From: Vagococcus carniphilus
GTDB taxonomy: Bacteria; Bacillota; Bacilli; Lactobacillales; Vagococcaceae
DNA: 64,000 bases
Assembly (NCBI RefSeq): GCF_014397115.1
Contig: NZ_CP060720.1
Span: forward strand, 16,001 to 80,000
Direction: 5' to 3'
How positions within the stretch are numbered: position 1 is the stretch's first letter; every line of letters starts with the position of its first letter. Below, in pieces: positions 25,836-36,213 of the stretch. The notes beneath the pieces are model-generated. The model saw only the letters and a list, made by a program, of their open reading frames with translations, was not told the DNA's origin and ran no database searches. The translations under genes and the position numbers were made by a program.

Positions 25836-26228
25836 TTAATTCATTAATTTTTCTAAAACGTTTGTTGGCACGTCATCTTTTTGTACTTCTTCCCACGTTT
25901 CTACAAAACGTCCTTTAGTATCTAATTTTAAAATAGCATTTTCTTTTAATTTATCTCCAGCATAATAAGATAAGTCATATTTTTCTCCACTTTCACTAAT
26001 AGCAGATTGATGATACATATAACCACCTGGCTCTTGTTTTACTGCTTCTTTACTATTTGTTACCACATAAGATGGTTCTTTTTTAATTAAAATATTCAAT
26101 CGGTCAAATTGCTGAGGTAAATCATTATTATCTGTTTGTTTTTGTCCTTTGGTTACCATTGATCCTATAATCGGTGTTCCTATTACCAATACACCCAGAA
26201 TTGCAAATCCTAAAATTACTTTTTTCAT
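25836..26228 (-). CDS. YxeA family (DUF1093) secreted protein
   Basis: 130 residues with an N-terminal hydrophobic segment (3-24), likely a signal anchor, then an extracytoplasmic domain. The pattern YDLSYYAGDKLKENAILKL and VETWEEVQKDDVPTNVLEKL fits YxeA-family proteins (OB-like fold, unknown function). A cluster-free single gene with its own terminator. Confidence 0.7.
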   Translation of the reverse strand: MKKVILGFAILGVLVIGTPIIGSMVTKGQKQTDNNDLPQQFDRLNILIKKEPSYVVTNSKEAVKQEPGGYMYHQSAISESGEKYDLSYYAGDKLKENAILKLDTKGRFVETWEEVQKDDVPTNVLEKLMN

Positions 26229-26338
26229 CTATCTTCATTCCTTATCTGATTTATTTTGATAAGCTTATTATAGAAGAAAAAAAGCTATAACCACATCGGC
26301 TATGGCATGGACTTGTGTTAAGACTTAAGCTGTATTTT

Positions 26339-26848
26339 CTACTCATCTAATTGTTTCATCAAATAAAGAACTAAGTTATCACCATTCGTACAGGATTCAC
26401 CTTGCTTTAAAAGCTTATCATTATACCAAACACCAGAACCGTCAGGACAATACCCCATTTTCACATATAATCTTTGAGCAACACCATACCCTGAATGAAG
26501 CCCAACACCAAGCGTTAAAATATTCGTTTCATTCATAACTCTTGCTTCAGCTACAGATAAAAGCGAACGTCCTACTCCTCTATTTTGAAAAGCAGTAAAG
26601 ACATTAAAATCAACTATTTCTGGAAATTTATTTTTAAATGGTCCTTCTTTTGCCAATGGAAGAATCGTTAGATAGCCAACAACTTCTTCATTTTCAGCTG
26701 CAATTAAAACCTCTCTCTTCCCTTCTGCTTGCTCAGTCAAATAATTCGTTAAGACATCTGTTCTTTTTTCCCACCCCTGATTTGTAAAAGCTTTATCTAT
26801 TTTTTCAATATCAGATAATTCCATTTTTCTTATTCGTAAATCTAACAT
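26339..26848 (-). CDS. GNAT family N-acetyltransferase
   Basis: 169 residues. Acetyl-CoA loop NRGVGRSLLSVAEARV near residues 90-105, preceded by VVGYLTILPLA and VDFNVFTAF beta strands. Substrate unknown. It lies 21 bp after the membrane-protein gene upstream and is probably co-transcribed with it. RBS GGAG is about 10 bases before ATG. Confidence 0.8.
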   Translation of the reverse strand: MLDLRIRKMELSDIEKIDKAFTNQGWEKRTDVLTNYLTEQAEGKREVLIAAENEEVVGYLTILPLAKEGPFKNKFPEIVDFNVFTAFQNRGVGRSLLSVAEARVMNETNILTLGVGLHSGYGVAQRLYVKMGYCPDGSGVWYNDKLLKQGESCTNGDNLVLYLMKQLDE

Positions 26849-26869
26849 TTATTCTATTCTCCAATCATT

Positions 26870-27415
26870 CTATTGATTCACTCGCTCTTTTTTTAACCTC
26901 AAGAAATCCACCGTACCTAAAACAACTAGAGCGATATTTCCGATGACACCTAAAAATAAACTAATTAACCATGACCAATAGAAAGGATCAATCAAATAAT
27001 TAAGCTTATCTATTTCATTTATTTCGATTAACGAGACAAAATGGAGGCACATTGAAAAACCAATTAAAAATACAGGCGCTCGGTATTCTTTCATCATTGT
27101 CTCTGACTGATTAATCTTCTTGATAAAAAAAACAGTTTGAATAATAAATAACGTCAATAAATATAAAATAAAAAGGATAATAACGGTATCCATCGTCAGC
27201 TTATACTCTTTTTTCAAAAAGATATACATATAGGTTAAAAAAATTAAAGTCATCATGTTTAAGAAACTTACACCCCATAAAAAACTTGTTTTCTTCATCG
27301 AAGTTTGTTCTTTAATGTGATTTTTAGCACCTAGAAATAGGGCTGTTCCTGTTAACGAAACAAAAACGAATGTTAATTGAAACAAATACCAATAAAAGTT
27401 ATAAAATCCATTCAT
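26870..27415 (-). CDS. Unrecognised multi-pass membrane protein
   Basis: 181 residues, not assigned to a family. About five membrane segments (near 8-28, 43-66, 75-98, 110-130, 140-166), short loops, and a lysine-rich C terminus (FLRLKKERVNQ). Aromatic-rich N terminus MNGFYNFYWYLFQLTF. Its only visible partner is the acetyltransferase gene downstream. Confidence 0.6.
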   Translation of the reverse strand: MNGFYNFYWYLFQLTFVFVSLTGTALFLGAKNHIKEQTSMKKTSFLWGVSFLNMMTLIFLTYMYIFLKKEYKLTMDTVIILFILYLLTLFIIQTVFFIKKINQSETMMKEYRAPVFLIGFSMCLHFVSLIEINEIDKLNYLIDPFYWSWLISLFLGVIGNIALVVLGTVDFLRLKKERVNQ

Positions 27416-27534
27416 TCTATCCCTCTCTTTCTAGTGATACTTGTATTTAATATCCATTCTAAGGATGTCTATCTGGGTTTACAATTAAAAAAACACATTT
27501 TTAATGATACAATCATTTAAAAGGAGGCGTTATC

Positions 27535-28068
27535 ATGGTTCATAAAACAAAACTCGTTTTTCCGTCTATTGAAATGGCTAATGCTCTTAAAAAATACCGA
27601 ACAGAGTTTGAAGAGACAGGAGATACCATGCATGGTGTTAGCTCTTTGGAAAAATTTACTGAGATTAACGATTGGTTAGAACATTTAAAAGCCTATGAGT
27701 CAAAAGAAACATTACCTAATAAAAATTTCGTTCCTAGTTTTCAATATGTTTTATATGATACTTTAACTCATGAGATTTTAGGAGCAGTATCTATCAGAAC
27801 TGAATTAAATGACTGTTTACGACAAGTAGGAGGACACATTGGTTATTCGGTTGCTCCATCTAAACGGCGTAAAGGATATGGGCGACTCATCTTAAAAGAA
27901 GCTCTAAAAAAAGCTGAGGGTCACGGATTAAAACGTGTGTTAGTTACCTGTGATGAGGATAATATACCTTCTGCCAAAGTGATTGAAGCAAATGAAGGAG
28001 TCTTAGAATCTATTGTTCTAGATTCTGAAAGTAATAAACAAGTAAAACAATACTGGATTAACTTATAA
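27535..28068 (+). CDS. GNAT family N-acetyltransferase
   Basis: 177 residues. N-terminal helical region followed by a GNAT core, with the acetyl-CoA loop SKRRKGYGRLILKEALKKA (about 119-137) and the strand VLVTCDEDNIPSAKVIEAN typical of the family. RBS AAAGGAGG lies 7 bases before ATG. First of three closely spaced rightward genes (23- and 17-bp gaps). A TGATACAAT extended -10 lies at about 27505-27513. Confidence 0.85.
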   Translation: MVHKTKLVFPSIEMANALKKYRTEFEETGDTMHGVSSLEKFTEINDWLEHLKAYESKETLPNKNFVPSFQYVLYDTLTHEILGAVSIRTELNDCLRQVGGHIGYSVAPSKRRKGYGRLILKEALKKAEGHGLKRVLVTCDEDNIPSAKVIEANEGVLESIVLDSESNKQVKQYWINL

Positions 28069-28091
28069 AAAATTCTAAAAAGAGGGATAAT

Positions 28092-28694
28092 ATGCTTATT
28101 GAAAATTACAATATAACTTTTCCAAAAGAAATAACTTCTATTGAAGATAAAATGTTTTTTTATTTTAATTGTTTTGACTTAGAAAAAATCGCTAAACATT
28201 CATTAGAGGTCGCCACAGAAGCTAAAAGATTAGCTCCTCAATTTCAAATAGATGAAGAAAAAGCCTATTTTGCCGCTTTACTCCATGATATAGGAAATGT
28301 TGTTCCTAGCGAGAAACAACTTTTACTAGCAAAAGAACTTAAGTTACATGTAGTTGAAGCAGAAGAAATACTCCCTTTTTTGCTTCATCAAAAATTATCT
28401 GCTTATCTAGCTGAAAAAATCTTTTTAGTGACTGACCAGGAGCTGCTTTCTGCTATGGCTTGTCATACAACACTAAAAGCTCAGGCAACTGGCTTAGATA
28501 AACTTATTTTCATCTCAGATAAAGTTAAATGGGATCATTCTGATAGAGCACCTTTTCTAGATGATGTGGAACAAGCTTTAACAGTTTCTTTAAACCAAGC
28601 CTGTCTCGTCTATCTAGAATGGGCCTTTAATCAAGGAATGCCTGTTATTCATCCAATGTTTCAAGAAGCTTATAATGAATTAAAACATAGCTAG
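28092..28694 (+). CDS. HD-domain hydrolase, YqeK-like
   Basis: 200 residues with an HD metal-hydrolase core: H36 in KHSLEVATEAKRLA, H65-D66 in AALLHDIGN, and ISDKVKWDH downstream. This matches YqeK-type proteins, which cleave diadenosine tetraphosphate; the activity is inferred from family. Not linked to nadD as yqeK usually is, so this may be a paralogue. Middle gene of a three-gene set with a GNAT and a small membrane protein. Confidence 0.7.
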   Translation: MLIENYNITFPKEITSIEDKMFFYFNCFDLEKIAKHSLEVATEAKRLAPQFQIDEEKAYFAALLHDIGNVVPSEKQLLLAKELKLHVVEAEEILPFLLHQKLSAYLAEKIFLVTDQELLSAMACHTTLKAQATGLDKLIFISDKVKWDHSDRAPFLDDVEQALTVSLNQACLVYLEWAFNQGMPVIHPMFQEAYNELKHS

Positions 28695-28711
28695 ATTAAG
28701 GAGGAAGCTAT

Positions 28712-28996
28712 ATGTGGATTTCACTCTTTATGATTATTGCTGGTTTATTTCTCTTAGCTGTTGTCCCCAAATATTACCCTATGCTTGGTTTTAGAGGAGT
28801 TCTTTATTTATTTCAGATAAAAAATTCTCGGAAAATTACCAATCAAGTATTTGGCTTTCTTATTTTATTAACAGGAATTGTTTATCTACTCTATTTTTTA
28901 TTAGTTGGAAGTAGTAACAAATTACTCATTAGTCTAATCGTAGTAGCCATTATCAGCACAGATTGTATATCATGGCTTATTTTAAGAAAAAAATAG
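28712..28996 (+). CDS. Small membrane protein, unknown
   Basis: 94 residues with about three membrane segments (2-18, 43-64, 69-89) and a short basic C terminus. RBS AAGGAGGAAG is 6 bases before ATG and the spacing to the HD gene is 17 bp, so it is a real translated gene. No family recognised. Confidence 0.6.
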   Translation: MWISLFMIIAGLFLLAVVPKYYPMLGFRGVLYLFQIKNSRKITNQVFGFLILLTGIVYLLYFLLVGSSNKLLISLIVVAIISTDCISWLILRKK

Positions 28997-29097
28997 TTAT
29001 AATTACTTCATATTTTTATCAATCTTCTATCAACTATGTCTTGTAAGATGAATATATAAATCATTTATGACAAACATCCATCAAGGAGGAAACGACA

Positions 29098-29640
29098 ATG
29101 GCAACTAATGAAAAAGTAATTATTATGAGTTTTGACGAAGAAAGTAAATCTTATCAAGCTTTTTCCGAATTAAAGAAATTACACCAATCTGGAAATATCA
29201 AAGGTGAACAAATGGCAATTTTAGAACACCGTTCTAACCATAATCTTGAACCAAAGGATTTTATTGATTTTACAGGTGCGGATAAAAACTTTAAAGGCAG
29301 TATGATTGGTATGCTAGTCGGGATTCTCGGAGGCCCTCTAGGTGTCTTACTAGGCTGGTTTACAGGTAGTTTGATTGGTTCTTCTAAGGACGTTAAAGAA
29401 GTCAAAAGTGCGATGTCTATTTTTGAGAAAGCAATAGCTATTATTCCTGAAGGTGAAACGGGATTGATTATCATTTGTGACGAGCCAAATACAGGTCACA
29501 TTAATGATATCGCCTTGACTCAACTTAACGGAAAAATTGAACGTTTAGACCGAGATGTTGTAGAAGAAGAAATTGAAGAAGCTCAAAAAACACAAGAAGA
29601 AGCAGAAGATAGTGCTAAGAAACGTTGGTTTAAAAAATAA
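29098..29640 (+). CDS. DUF1269-like membrane-associated protein
   Basis: 180 residues. A glycine-zipper-like hydrophobic stretch (about 64-92, GSMIGMLVGILGGPLGVLLG) lies between soluble halves, with a highly charged Glu/Lys C terminus. The pattern fits DUF1269 proteins common in lactic acid bacteria, often stress-linked; function unknown. RBS AAGGAGG is 8 bases before ATG. Ends in a strong terminator. Confidence 0.65.
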   Translation: MATNEKVIIMSFDEESKSYQAFSELKKLHQSGNIKGEQMAILEHRSNHNLEPKDFIDFTGADKNFKGSMIGMLVGILGGPLGVLLGWFTGSLIGSSKDVKEVKSAMSIFEKAIAIIPEGETGLIIICDEPNTGHINDIALTQLNGKIERLDRDVVEEEIEEAQKTQEEAEDSAKKRWFKK

Positions 29641-29648
29641 CACTTAAA

Positions 29649-29676
29649 AGAAACTTCAAATGAAGTTTCTTTTTTT
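29649..29676 (+). terminator. Terminator after DUF1269-like gene
   Basis: AGAAACTTCA / TGAAGTTTCT stem with a T7 tail. The tail runs into the -35 box of the next promoter. Confidence 0.8.
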
Positions 29677-29724
29677 GACATTTTTTTCATTTTACTTTAT
29701 TATAAAACATACCGAAGAATGTTT
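29675..29724 (+). promoter_or_regulatory. tetR promoter with overlapping operator
   Basis: TTGACA (29675-29680), 17-bp spacer, TATTAT (29698-29703). An inverted repeat with arms AAACAT (29705-29710) and ATGTTT (29719-29724) follows immediately, at the expected transcription start. A TetR-family dimer bound there would block initiation, so this is a likely autoregulatory operator. Confidence 0.65.
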
Positions 29725-29745
29725 CACGTTGGAAGGAGAATAATA

Positions 29746-30408
29746 ATGTCAAAACAACGCTATGATGGCGATCAAACAAGAGAAGATATTTTAATAGCTG
29801 CCGGCAAGCTTTTTAGAGAACAAGGATTTCAAAAAACGTCTATTCAATCGATTGTACTTGAATTAAATGGTTTATCTAAAGGTGCTATTTATCATCACTT
29901 TCCATCGAAAGAAGCTATTTTAGATGAATTAATGCGTCACTTTATGCCAAGTGAAGCTCTAATTGAAAGTATTCGTTCTGATAAGGAACTTTCAGGTTTA
30001 GAAAAAATTCAAACTTTATTTTTAAATGCGATGTTTCACGTCGATGTTCAAAAGTTTTTACCTTTTTCACCTAATTTTACTAAGGAACCACTATTATCCT
30101 TAAAATACGTAAAATTAACTCAAGATGTTTTTATTCCAGAAATTGCTGCATTTATTAAAGAAGGTAATGAGGATGGTTCTTTAGACGTCCCAAATCCAGA
30201 TTTAATAGCAGAAGTTATTCTATTTCTATTAACAACTTGGTATAACGCAACCCTGTTTTCTAATTCACTAGATAACTTCTATCAGAAATTAGAAACTTCT
30301 CAATACGTTTTAAAACAAATCGGTGTCGATGTAATTGACTCGCGAGTTTTATCAAAAATAAAAGAAGGAATTGAGGCAATGACACATGAAGAAATTTTGG
30401 AAAATTAG
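29746..30408 (+). CDS. TetR family transcriptional regulator
   Basis: 220 residues. N-terminal helix-turn-helix (about 10-56): REDILIAAGKLFREQGFQKT followed by GAIYHHFPSKEAILDELM. The C-terminal ligand-binding region is helical. ATG at 29746 is preceded by GGAAGGAGAA; the in-frame start at 29719 falls inside the operator and is rejected. Its 3' end overlaps the hydrolase gene by 23 bp, so the two are translated from one mRNA and the hydrolase is the probable target of autoregulation. Confidence 0.88.
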   Translation: MSKQRYDGDQTREDILIAAGKLFREQGFQKTSIQSIVLELNGLSKGAIYHHFPSKEAILDELMRHFMPSEALIESIRSDKELSGLEKIQTLFLNAMFHVDVQKFLPFSPNFTKEPLLSLKYVKLTQDVFIPEIAAFIKEGNEDGSLDVPNPDLIAEVILFLLTTWYNATLFSNSLDNFYQKLETSQYVLKQIGVDVIDSRVLSKIKEGIEAMTHEEILEN

Positions 30409-31318
30409 TTTAATTATTTTAGGAAGTTTACTTGCTATTGTTTGTTTATTTTTAGGTGGTAGTTATATAAATAATCAAAGTAAACTAAAAAAAGAGGCCA
30501 AGCAAATTGAAAGTTATGGTGAACAACTTGATGTATTTGATGGCAAAATAAACGTGGTACGCAGTGGAAAAGATAAGAATAAAGAAAATATTCTTCTATT
30601 TCCTGGATACGGAACAGCTTCACCTTATTACGATTTTTTACCTGTTATAACAAAGCTTGAAAAGGATTTTAACGTAATCGTCGTTGAACCTTTTGGATAC
30701 GGCTTAAGTAGCCAAACAAAACGAAAAAGATCTATTGAAAATATCGTTGAAGAGATGCATGAAGTCATCACTCAACTAAATATGGATCATTACATTTTAG
30801 GTGGGCACTCAATTACTGGACTGTATGGTGTAAATTATTTAAATCGTTACAAGGATGAAAACGTCACTGGATTTTTAGGTATTGATACGAGTGTTCCAAC
30901 TCAAAAAATGGAAAGTATGAATATGGCTCCTTTCAACTTCTTAAAAAAATCAGGTATCATGAGACTCTATATTGATAGTAACCCTGCCAAAGGGTTAGGG
31001 ATGAAAGAAGATGACCCTAATGTCGACCAAGTTAGAATGATTACCTTGAAAAACTCAATTAGTGATAATTTAGAAGAAGAACTTGATTTACTAAGTGAGA
31101 ACTTCCAAAAAACTAAAAAAATGGTACTACCTAAAGACTTACCTACTTTAATGTTTGTTGCAATTAATGACGGTCGCGATGACTGGGTTCCAGAACATCA
31201 AAAACAAATGAAACAGGTAACTAATGGTAAAATGATTGAACTTAAAGGGCATCATTATTTACACCGTACTCAATCAAAAGCTATTGCTGAAGAATCAAAT
31301 AAATTTTTCAATAAATAA
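30386..31318 (+). CDS. Membrane-anchored alpha/beta hydrolase
   Basis: 310 residues: N-terminal membrane anchor (5-24), then an alpha/beta hydrolase fold facing outside. FPGYGTASPYYDFLP near the oxyanion-hole region, the nucleophile elbow GGHSITGLYG (Ser about 141), and a C-terminal His in GHHYLHRT. Substrate unknown. Overlaps tetR by 23 bp. Ends at a strong bidirectional terminator. Confidence 0.8.
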   Translation: MKKFWKISLIILGSLLAIVCLFLGGSYINNQSKLKKEAKQIESYGEQLDVFDGKINVVRSGKDKNKENILLFPGYGTASPYYDFLPVITKLEKDFNVIVVEPFGYGLSSQTKRKRSIENIVEEMHEVITQLNMDHYILGGHSITGLYGVNYLNRYKDENVTGFLGIDTSVPTQKMESMNMAPFNFLKKSGIMRLYIDSNPAKGLGMKEDDPNVDQVRMITLKNSISDNLEEELDLLSENFQKTKKMVLPKDLPTLMFVAINDGRDDWVPEHQKQMKQVTNGKMIELKGHHYLHRTQSKAIAEESNKFFNK

Positions 31319-31352
31319 AAAGAGAACTGACTATAAGGTCAGTTCTCTTTTT
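31317..31352. terminator. Bidirectional terminator, hydrolase / DUF1542 adhesin
   Basis: AAAAAGAGAACTGAC / GTCAGTTCTCTTTTT perfect 15-bp stem, shared by the convergent genes. Confidence 0.85.
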
Positions 31353-31357
31353 ATTGT

Positions 31358-34300
31358 TTATTTTTCTTCTGTTTCACGTCTTTTTCTAAATCCTAATAAT
31401 GCTAAACCTGATAAAACAAAACCGACTAATCCTGCTAAATAACCATTTTGTTCACTACCAGTTTTAGGTAGGGCTGAGTAGCCTGTTTTACCTGAAGTCC
31501 CAGATGATGTATAACCTCCACCTGATGAAGTTCCTTTACCTCCAGTGTTAATACCGGTAATTTTTTTACCTGGTTTATATTGACTTTCAACTAGAGTAAT
31601 TGACTCTAATTTAGTTTTGACAATAGCGTCTGCTGTTGTTGCTTTGTCGATTTCGATCTTAGCTTTTACTAATGCTTCGTCAACCGCCTTGATTTGTGCT
31701 TCTTTTTGAGAGTTAGTTAGATTTTCATCATTTCTAATTTTCTCTTTTGTTGCTTCTGCCACTTTATCAAGTTCATTTTTAGCTATTTCTTTTTGTTCGT
31801 TAATAGCCTTTCCAGATTCATGTTGCTTACTTACATCTGTAATTCCTTGACCTTTAGCTTGATCAATTTCATCTGGAGTTTTTGCCGCAACGATCGCTGC
31901 TTTCGCTTTTTTAGCTTCTGCATCTACTGCGTCATTTTGTTTTTTCTTCTCTTCTTTTGTTAGAGTTACGTCGTTATTGATTTTTTCTTTTGTTGCTTTT
32001 GCAGCTTCATCGATTGCTTTTTTAGCTTCTTCTTTACGTAAGTCTAAGGCACTTCCTGGTTGGTACGCTTTATCAATATTCGTAATACCTTCACCTTTTG
32101 AAGCGTCTACTGCGTCTGCTGTTTTAGCTACATCGATTGCTTTTTTCGCTTTTGTTGCTTCTGTATCTACTGCATCACTTTGTTTTTCTTTTTCTGCTTT
32201 CGTTAGTGTCGCATCATTATTAATTTTTTCTTTTGTTGCTTTTGCAGCTTCATCGATTGCTTTTTTAGCGTCTTCTTTACGTAAGTCTAAGGCACTTCCT
32301 GGTTGATACGCTTTATCAATATTTGTAATACCTTCACCTTTTGAAGCGTCTACTGCGTCTGCTGTTTTAGCTACATCGATTGCTTTTTTCGCTTTTGTTG
32401 CTTCTGCATCCACTACATCATTTTGTTTTTTCTTTTCTTCTTTTGTTAAAGTTACATCATTATTGATTTTTTCTTTTGTTACTTTTGCGGCTTCATCGAT
32501 TGCTTTTTTAGCGTCTTCTTTACGTAAGTCTAAGGCACTTCCTGGTTGATACGCTTTATCAATATTTGTAATACCTTCACCTTTTGAAGCGTCTACTGCA
32601 TCTGCTGTTTCAGCTACATCAATTGCTTTTTTAGCTTTTGTTGCTTCTGTGTCTACTGAATTACTTTGTTTTTCTTTTTCTGCTTTTGTTAGTGTCGCAT
32701 CGTTATTAATTTTTTCTTTTGTTGCTTTTGCAGCTGCATCGATTGCTTTTTTAGCTTCTTCTTTACGTAAGTCTAAGGCACTTCCTGGTTGGTATGCTTT
32801 ATCAATATTCGTAATACCCTCACCTTTTGAAGCGTCTACTGCGTCTGCTGATTCAGCTGCATCAATTGCTTCTTTTGCTTTTGTTGCGGCTTCATCTACT
32901 CCAGCACTTTGTGTTGCTTTTTCTTCATTCGTTAGGGTCACATCATTATTAATTTTTTCTTTTGTTGCTTTTGCAGCTTCATCAATATCTGCTTTTGCTA
33001 ATTCTTTACGCTTGTTTAAAGGTGTACCTGGTTGATAGTTTTTATCAATGTTTGTAATCCCTTCACCTTTAGCACGATCTACACCATTTGCATCTACTGC
33101 TGCATCTATTGTTTCCTTAGCTTTAGTCGCTGCTTCGTCTACTCCAGCACTTTGTGTTGCTTTTTCTTCATCTGTTAGTGTTGGATCATTATTGATTTTT
33201 TCTTTTGTTGCTTGAGCTGCTTCATCAATATCTGCTTTTGCCAACTCTTTTCGTTCATTCAATGCTGTTCCTGGTTGGTAGTTGTTATCGATGTTTGTAA
33301 CTCCTTGACCCTTAGATGAGTCTACACCACTTGCATCTACTGCTGCATCTATCGCTTCCTTAGCTTTTGCTGCTTCGGCATCTACTCCAGCACTTTGTGT
33401 TGCTTTTTCTTCATCTGTCAACGTCAAATCATTAGCAATACGTTCTTTTGCTGATTGAGTTGCTTCATCAATTCCAGCTTTAGCTGCTTCTTTTCTTTCT
33501 TCCAACGGTTGACTTGTTTGATACTGATTGTCGATATTTGTAATTCCTTGACCCTTAGATGAATCTACGCCATTTGCATCTACCGCTGCATCAATTGACT
33601 CTTTTGCTTTTACTGCTTCGGCATCAGCATTACTACTTTGGCTAGCTTTTTCTTCATTTGTTAAGGTTGGATCATTATTAATACGTTCTTTGATTAAATT
33701 AGCTTCTTGATCAATCGCTTTTTTAGCTGCTTCTTTACGAGAGTCAATTGAAACACCTGGTTGATATTGATTATTAATCAACTCAATACCTTTGCCTTTA
33801 GCTTCATCCACTCCATCTGCTGTTGTTGCTGCGTCTATTGCACTTTTAGCATTTGTCGCTTCTTGATCAACTCCACCACTTTGAGCTGTTTTTTCTTCAG
33901 CAGTTAAAGTTGGATCATTATTAATACGTTCTTTAATTTTAGCTGCTTCTGCATCAATTGCTTCTTTTGCTGAGTCTTTTCTCGTGTCTAATGAATTACC
34001 TGATTGGTGTTGCTTGTCAATCAATTCAATACCTTTGCCTTTAGCTTCATCTACACCGTCTGCTGTTGTTGCTGCATCTATTGCATCCTTAGCGTTTACA
34101 ACTTCTTGGTCAACTCCACCACTTTGGATTGCTTTTTCTTCAGCAGTTAAAGTTGGATCATTATTAATGCGTTCTTTAATTTTAGCTGCTTCCGCGTCAA
34201 TCGCTTCTTTTGCTGAATCTTTTCTAACATCTAGTGAGCTTCCTGGTTGGTACTGTTTATCAATTAATTCAATGCCTTTTCCTTTAGCTTCATCTACATT

Positions 34301-36213
34301 ATCTGCTGTTGTTGCTGCATCTATTGTTTCTTTTGCTTTTAATGCTTTCCCATCAACTTTATTACTTTGGATTTCTTTCTCTTCAGCTGTCAATGTTGAA
34401 TCATTAGCAATTTTTTCTTTAACAATTTTTGCTTCTTCATCAATTGCATCTTTTGCTGCTTCTTTTCTAACGTCTAATGAACTACCTGGTTGGTACTGGT
34501 TATCGATTAATTCAATACCTTTTCCTTTAGCTTCATCCACACTGTCTGCTGTTGTTGCTTCATCAATTGTTTCTTTTGCTTTTGATGCTTCTTCATCAAC
34601 TTTATTACTTTGAATTTCTTTTTCTTCTTTTGTCAGTGTTGGTTCGTTAGCAATTTTTTCTTTAATAAGTTTCGCTTCTTCATCAATTGCATCTTTAGCT
34701 GCTTCTTTTCTTACATCTAATGAAGTGCCTGGTTGGTACTGTTTATCAATTAATTCAATACCTTTTCCTTTAGCTTCATCTACACTATCTGCTGTTGTTG
34801 CTTCATCAATTGACTCTTTTGCTTTTGATGCTTCTTCATCAACTTTGTTACTTTGAATTTCTTTCTCTTCTTTTGTCAATGTTGGTTCATTAGCAATTTT
34901 TTCTTTGATGAGTTTTGCCTCTTCGTCAATTGCTTTTTTAGCTTCTTCTTTACGTAGGTCTAAGCTATCACCTGATTTATGTTGATTATTAACTATTTCG
35001 ATACCTTTTGCAGTTTCTTGATTGATTTGATCTGCGTTTTCAGCTTTATTAATTACCTCTTTAGCTGTTTCACCTGCTTCTTCAGCTAACTTAGTTTGAA
35101 CTTCTTTTTCTTCTTTAGTTAAGGTTGGATCATTTTTAATAGCTTCTTTCGTTTCAGCTACTGCCTTATCAATTAACTCTTTAGACGCTTCTTTTCTCAC
35201 GTCTAAACCATCACCTGGTTTATGTTCTTTAATAATAGACGCTGTACCTGTTTCGACAGCTTTTTCAAGCTCATCTGCTGTATTTGTTCCATTAATAGCA
35301 TCTTTAGTTAATTGGCCTGTTTCATTTACTGCTTTCTTTTGAACTTCTTTTTCCTCTTTTGTTAAAGTTGGATCTGCATCAATCGCTTTTTTCGTGTCAG
35401 TCATTACTTTTTCTAAATCAGTTAATGCTTTTTCTTTTTGCTTATCTAAAGGTGTTCCTGGGTGATATTTACTTTCAATATCTTTCGTTCCTTTTTCCAA
35501 TGCTTTAGATAAATTTTCTGCATTTGTTGCATCTGATATTTCTTTTTTAGCCACTGCAGCAGCATCATCGACTTCTTTTAACTGTTCTTTCTTTTCAGTT
35601 TCAGTTAAATTAGTGTCACCATTTATTTTCTCTTTTGTATCTGTAATAACCTTATCTAAATCCACTAAAGCTGTCGTTTTTTGCTCATCTAAAGGTGCTC
35701 CTGGGTGATATTTACTTTCAATATCTTTTGTACCATTCTCTAGAGCAAGTTTTAACTCATCAGCTGTCTTAGATTCGTTGATTGCTTTCTTAGCAGTATC
35801 TGAAGCATTATCGACTGTTGTCAATTGTTCTTCTTTTTGAGCCTTAGTTAAGTTATCGTCTGCATTAATCTTTTCTTTTGTCGCTTTTACAACTTTATCT
35901 AAATTTTCTAGAGCTTGTGTTTGTTGTTCCTCCAATGGTGAACCTTGTTGATACTTACTTCTAATTTCTTTAGAACCTGAATCTAGTGCAGTATTTAAAT
36001 CATCAGCTGTCTTAGAATCGTTAATTGCTTGTTCAGCTGCTTTTCCTGCTTCAACAACAGCTTCTAATTGTTTATCTTTTTCAACTTGCGTTAAATTCTT
36101 ATCGTCATTAATTTTTTTATTAGTTTCTTTAATAACTTCATCTAAATCGGCTAATACTTTTGTTTTTTGTTCATCTAAAGGTGTTCCTGCAATATATTTC
36201 CCCTCAATATACC
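31358..36213 (-). CDS. DUF1542-repeat LPXTG adhesin, C-terminal part (downstream of frameshift)
   Basis: This frame is open from about 36213 to the stop at 31358. It has no proper start: the first available start codon is a TTG at 35935 inside a repeat, without an RBS. It encodes about 19 tandem repeats of 81 residues of DUF1542 type. Each has an IxxxxxxxKEKINxDxTLTxEEKxxQ helix, a VDxEAxxAKxxID helix and a linker such as YQPGSALDLRK. A Gly/Ser-rich spacer and the sortase signal LPKTG follow (SALPKTGSEQNG, then membrane segment and RKRRETEEK). With the ORF at 36175-37566 it forms one gene of about 2070 codons, broken by an apparent one-base deletion. Such proteins form long flexible surface rods; ligand unknown. 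Confidence 0.85.

Noticed and set aside
31977-34613. Several long plus-strand ORFs opposite the DUF1542 array (31977-32306, 32649-33035, 33984-34613)
   Set aside because: They recur at the repeat period, lack ribosome binding sites, and are reverse-frame shadows of biased Lys/Glu/Ala codons.
35933-35935. TTG at 35935 as an independent start of a 1525-residue protein
   Set aside because: It is inside a repeat, has no Shine-Dalgarno site or signal peptide, and the frame is open upstream to the frameshift.
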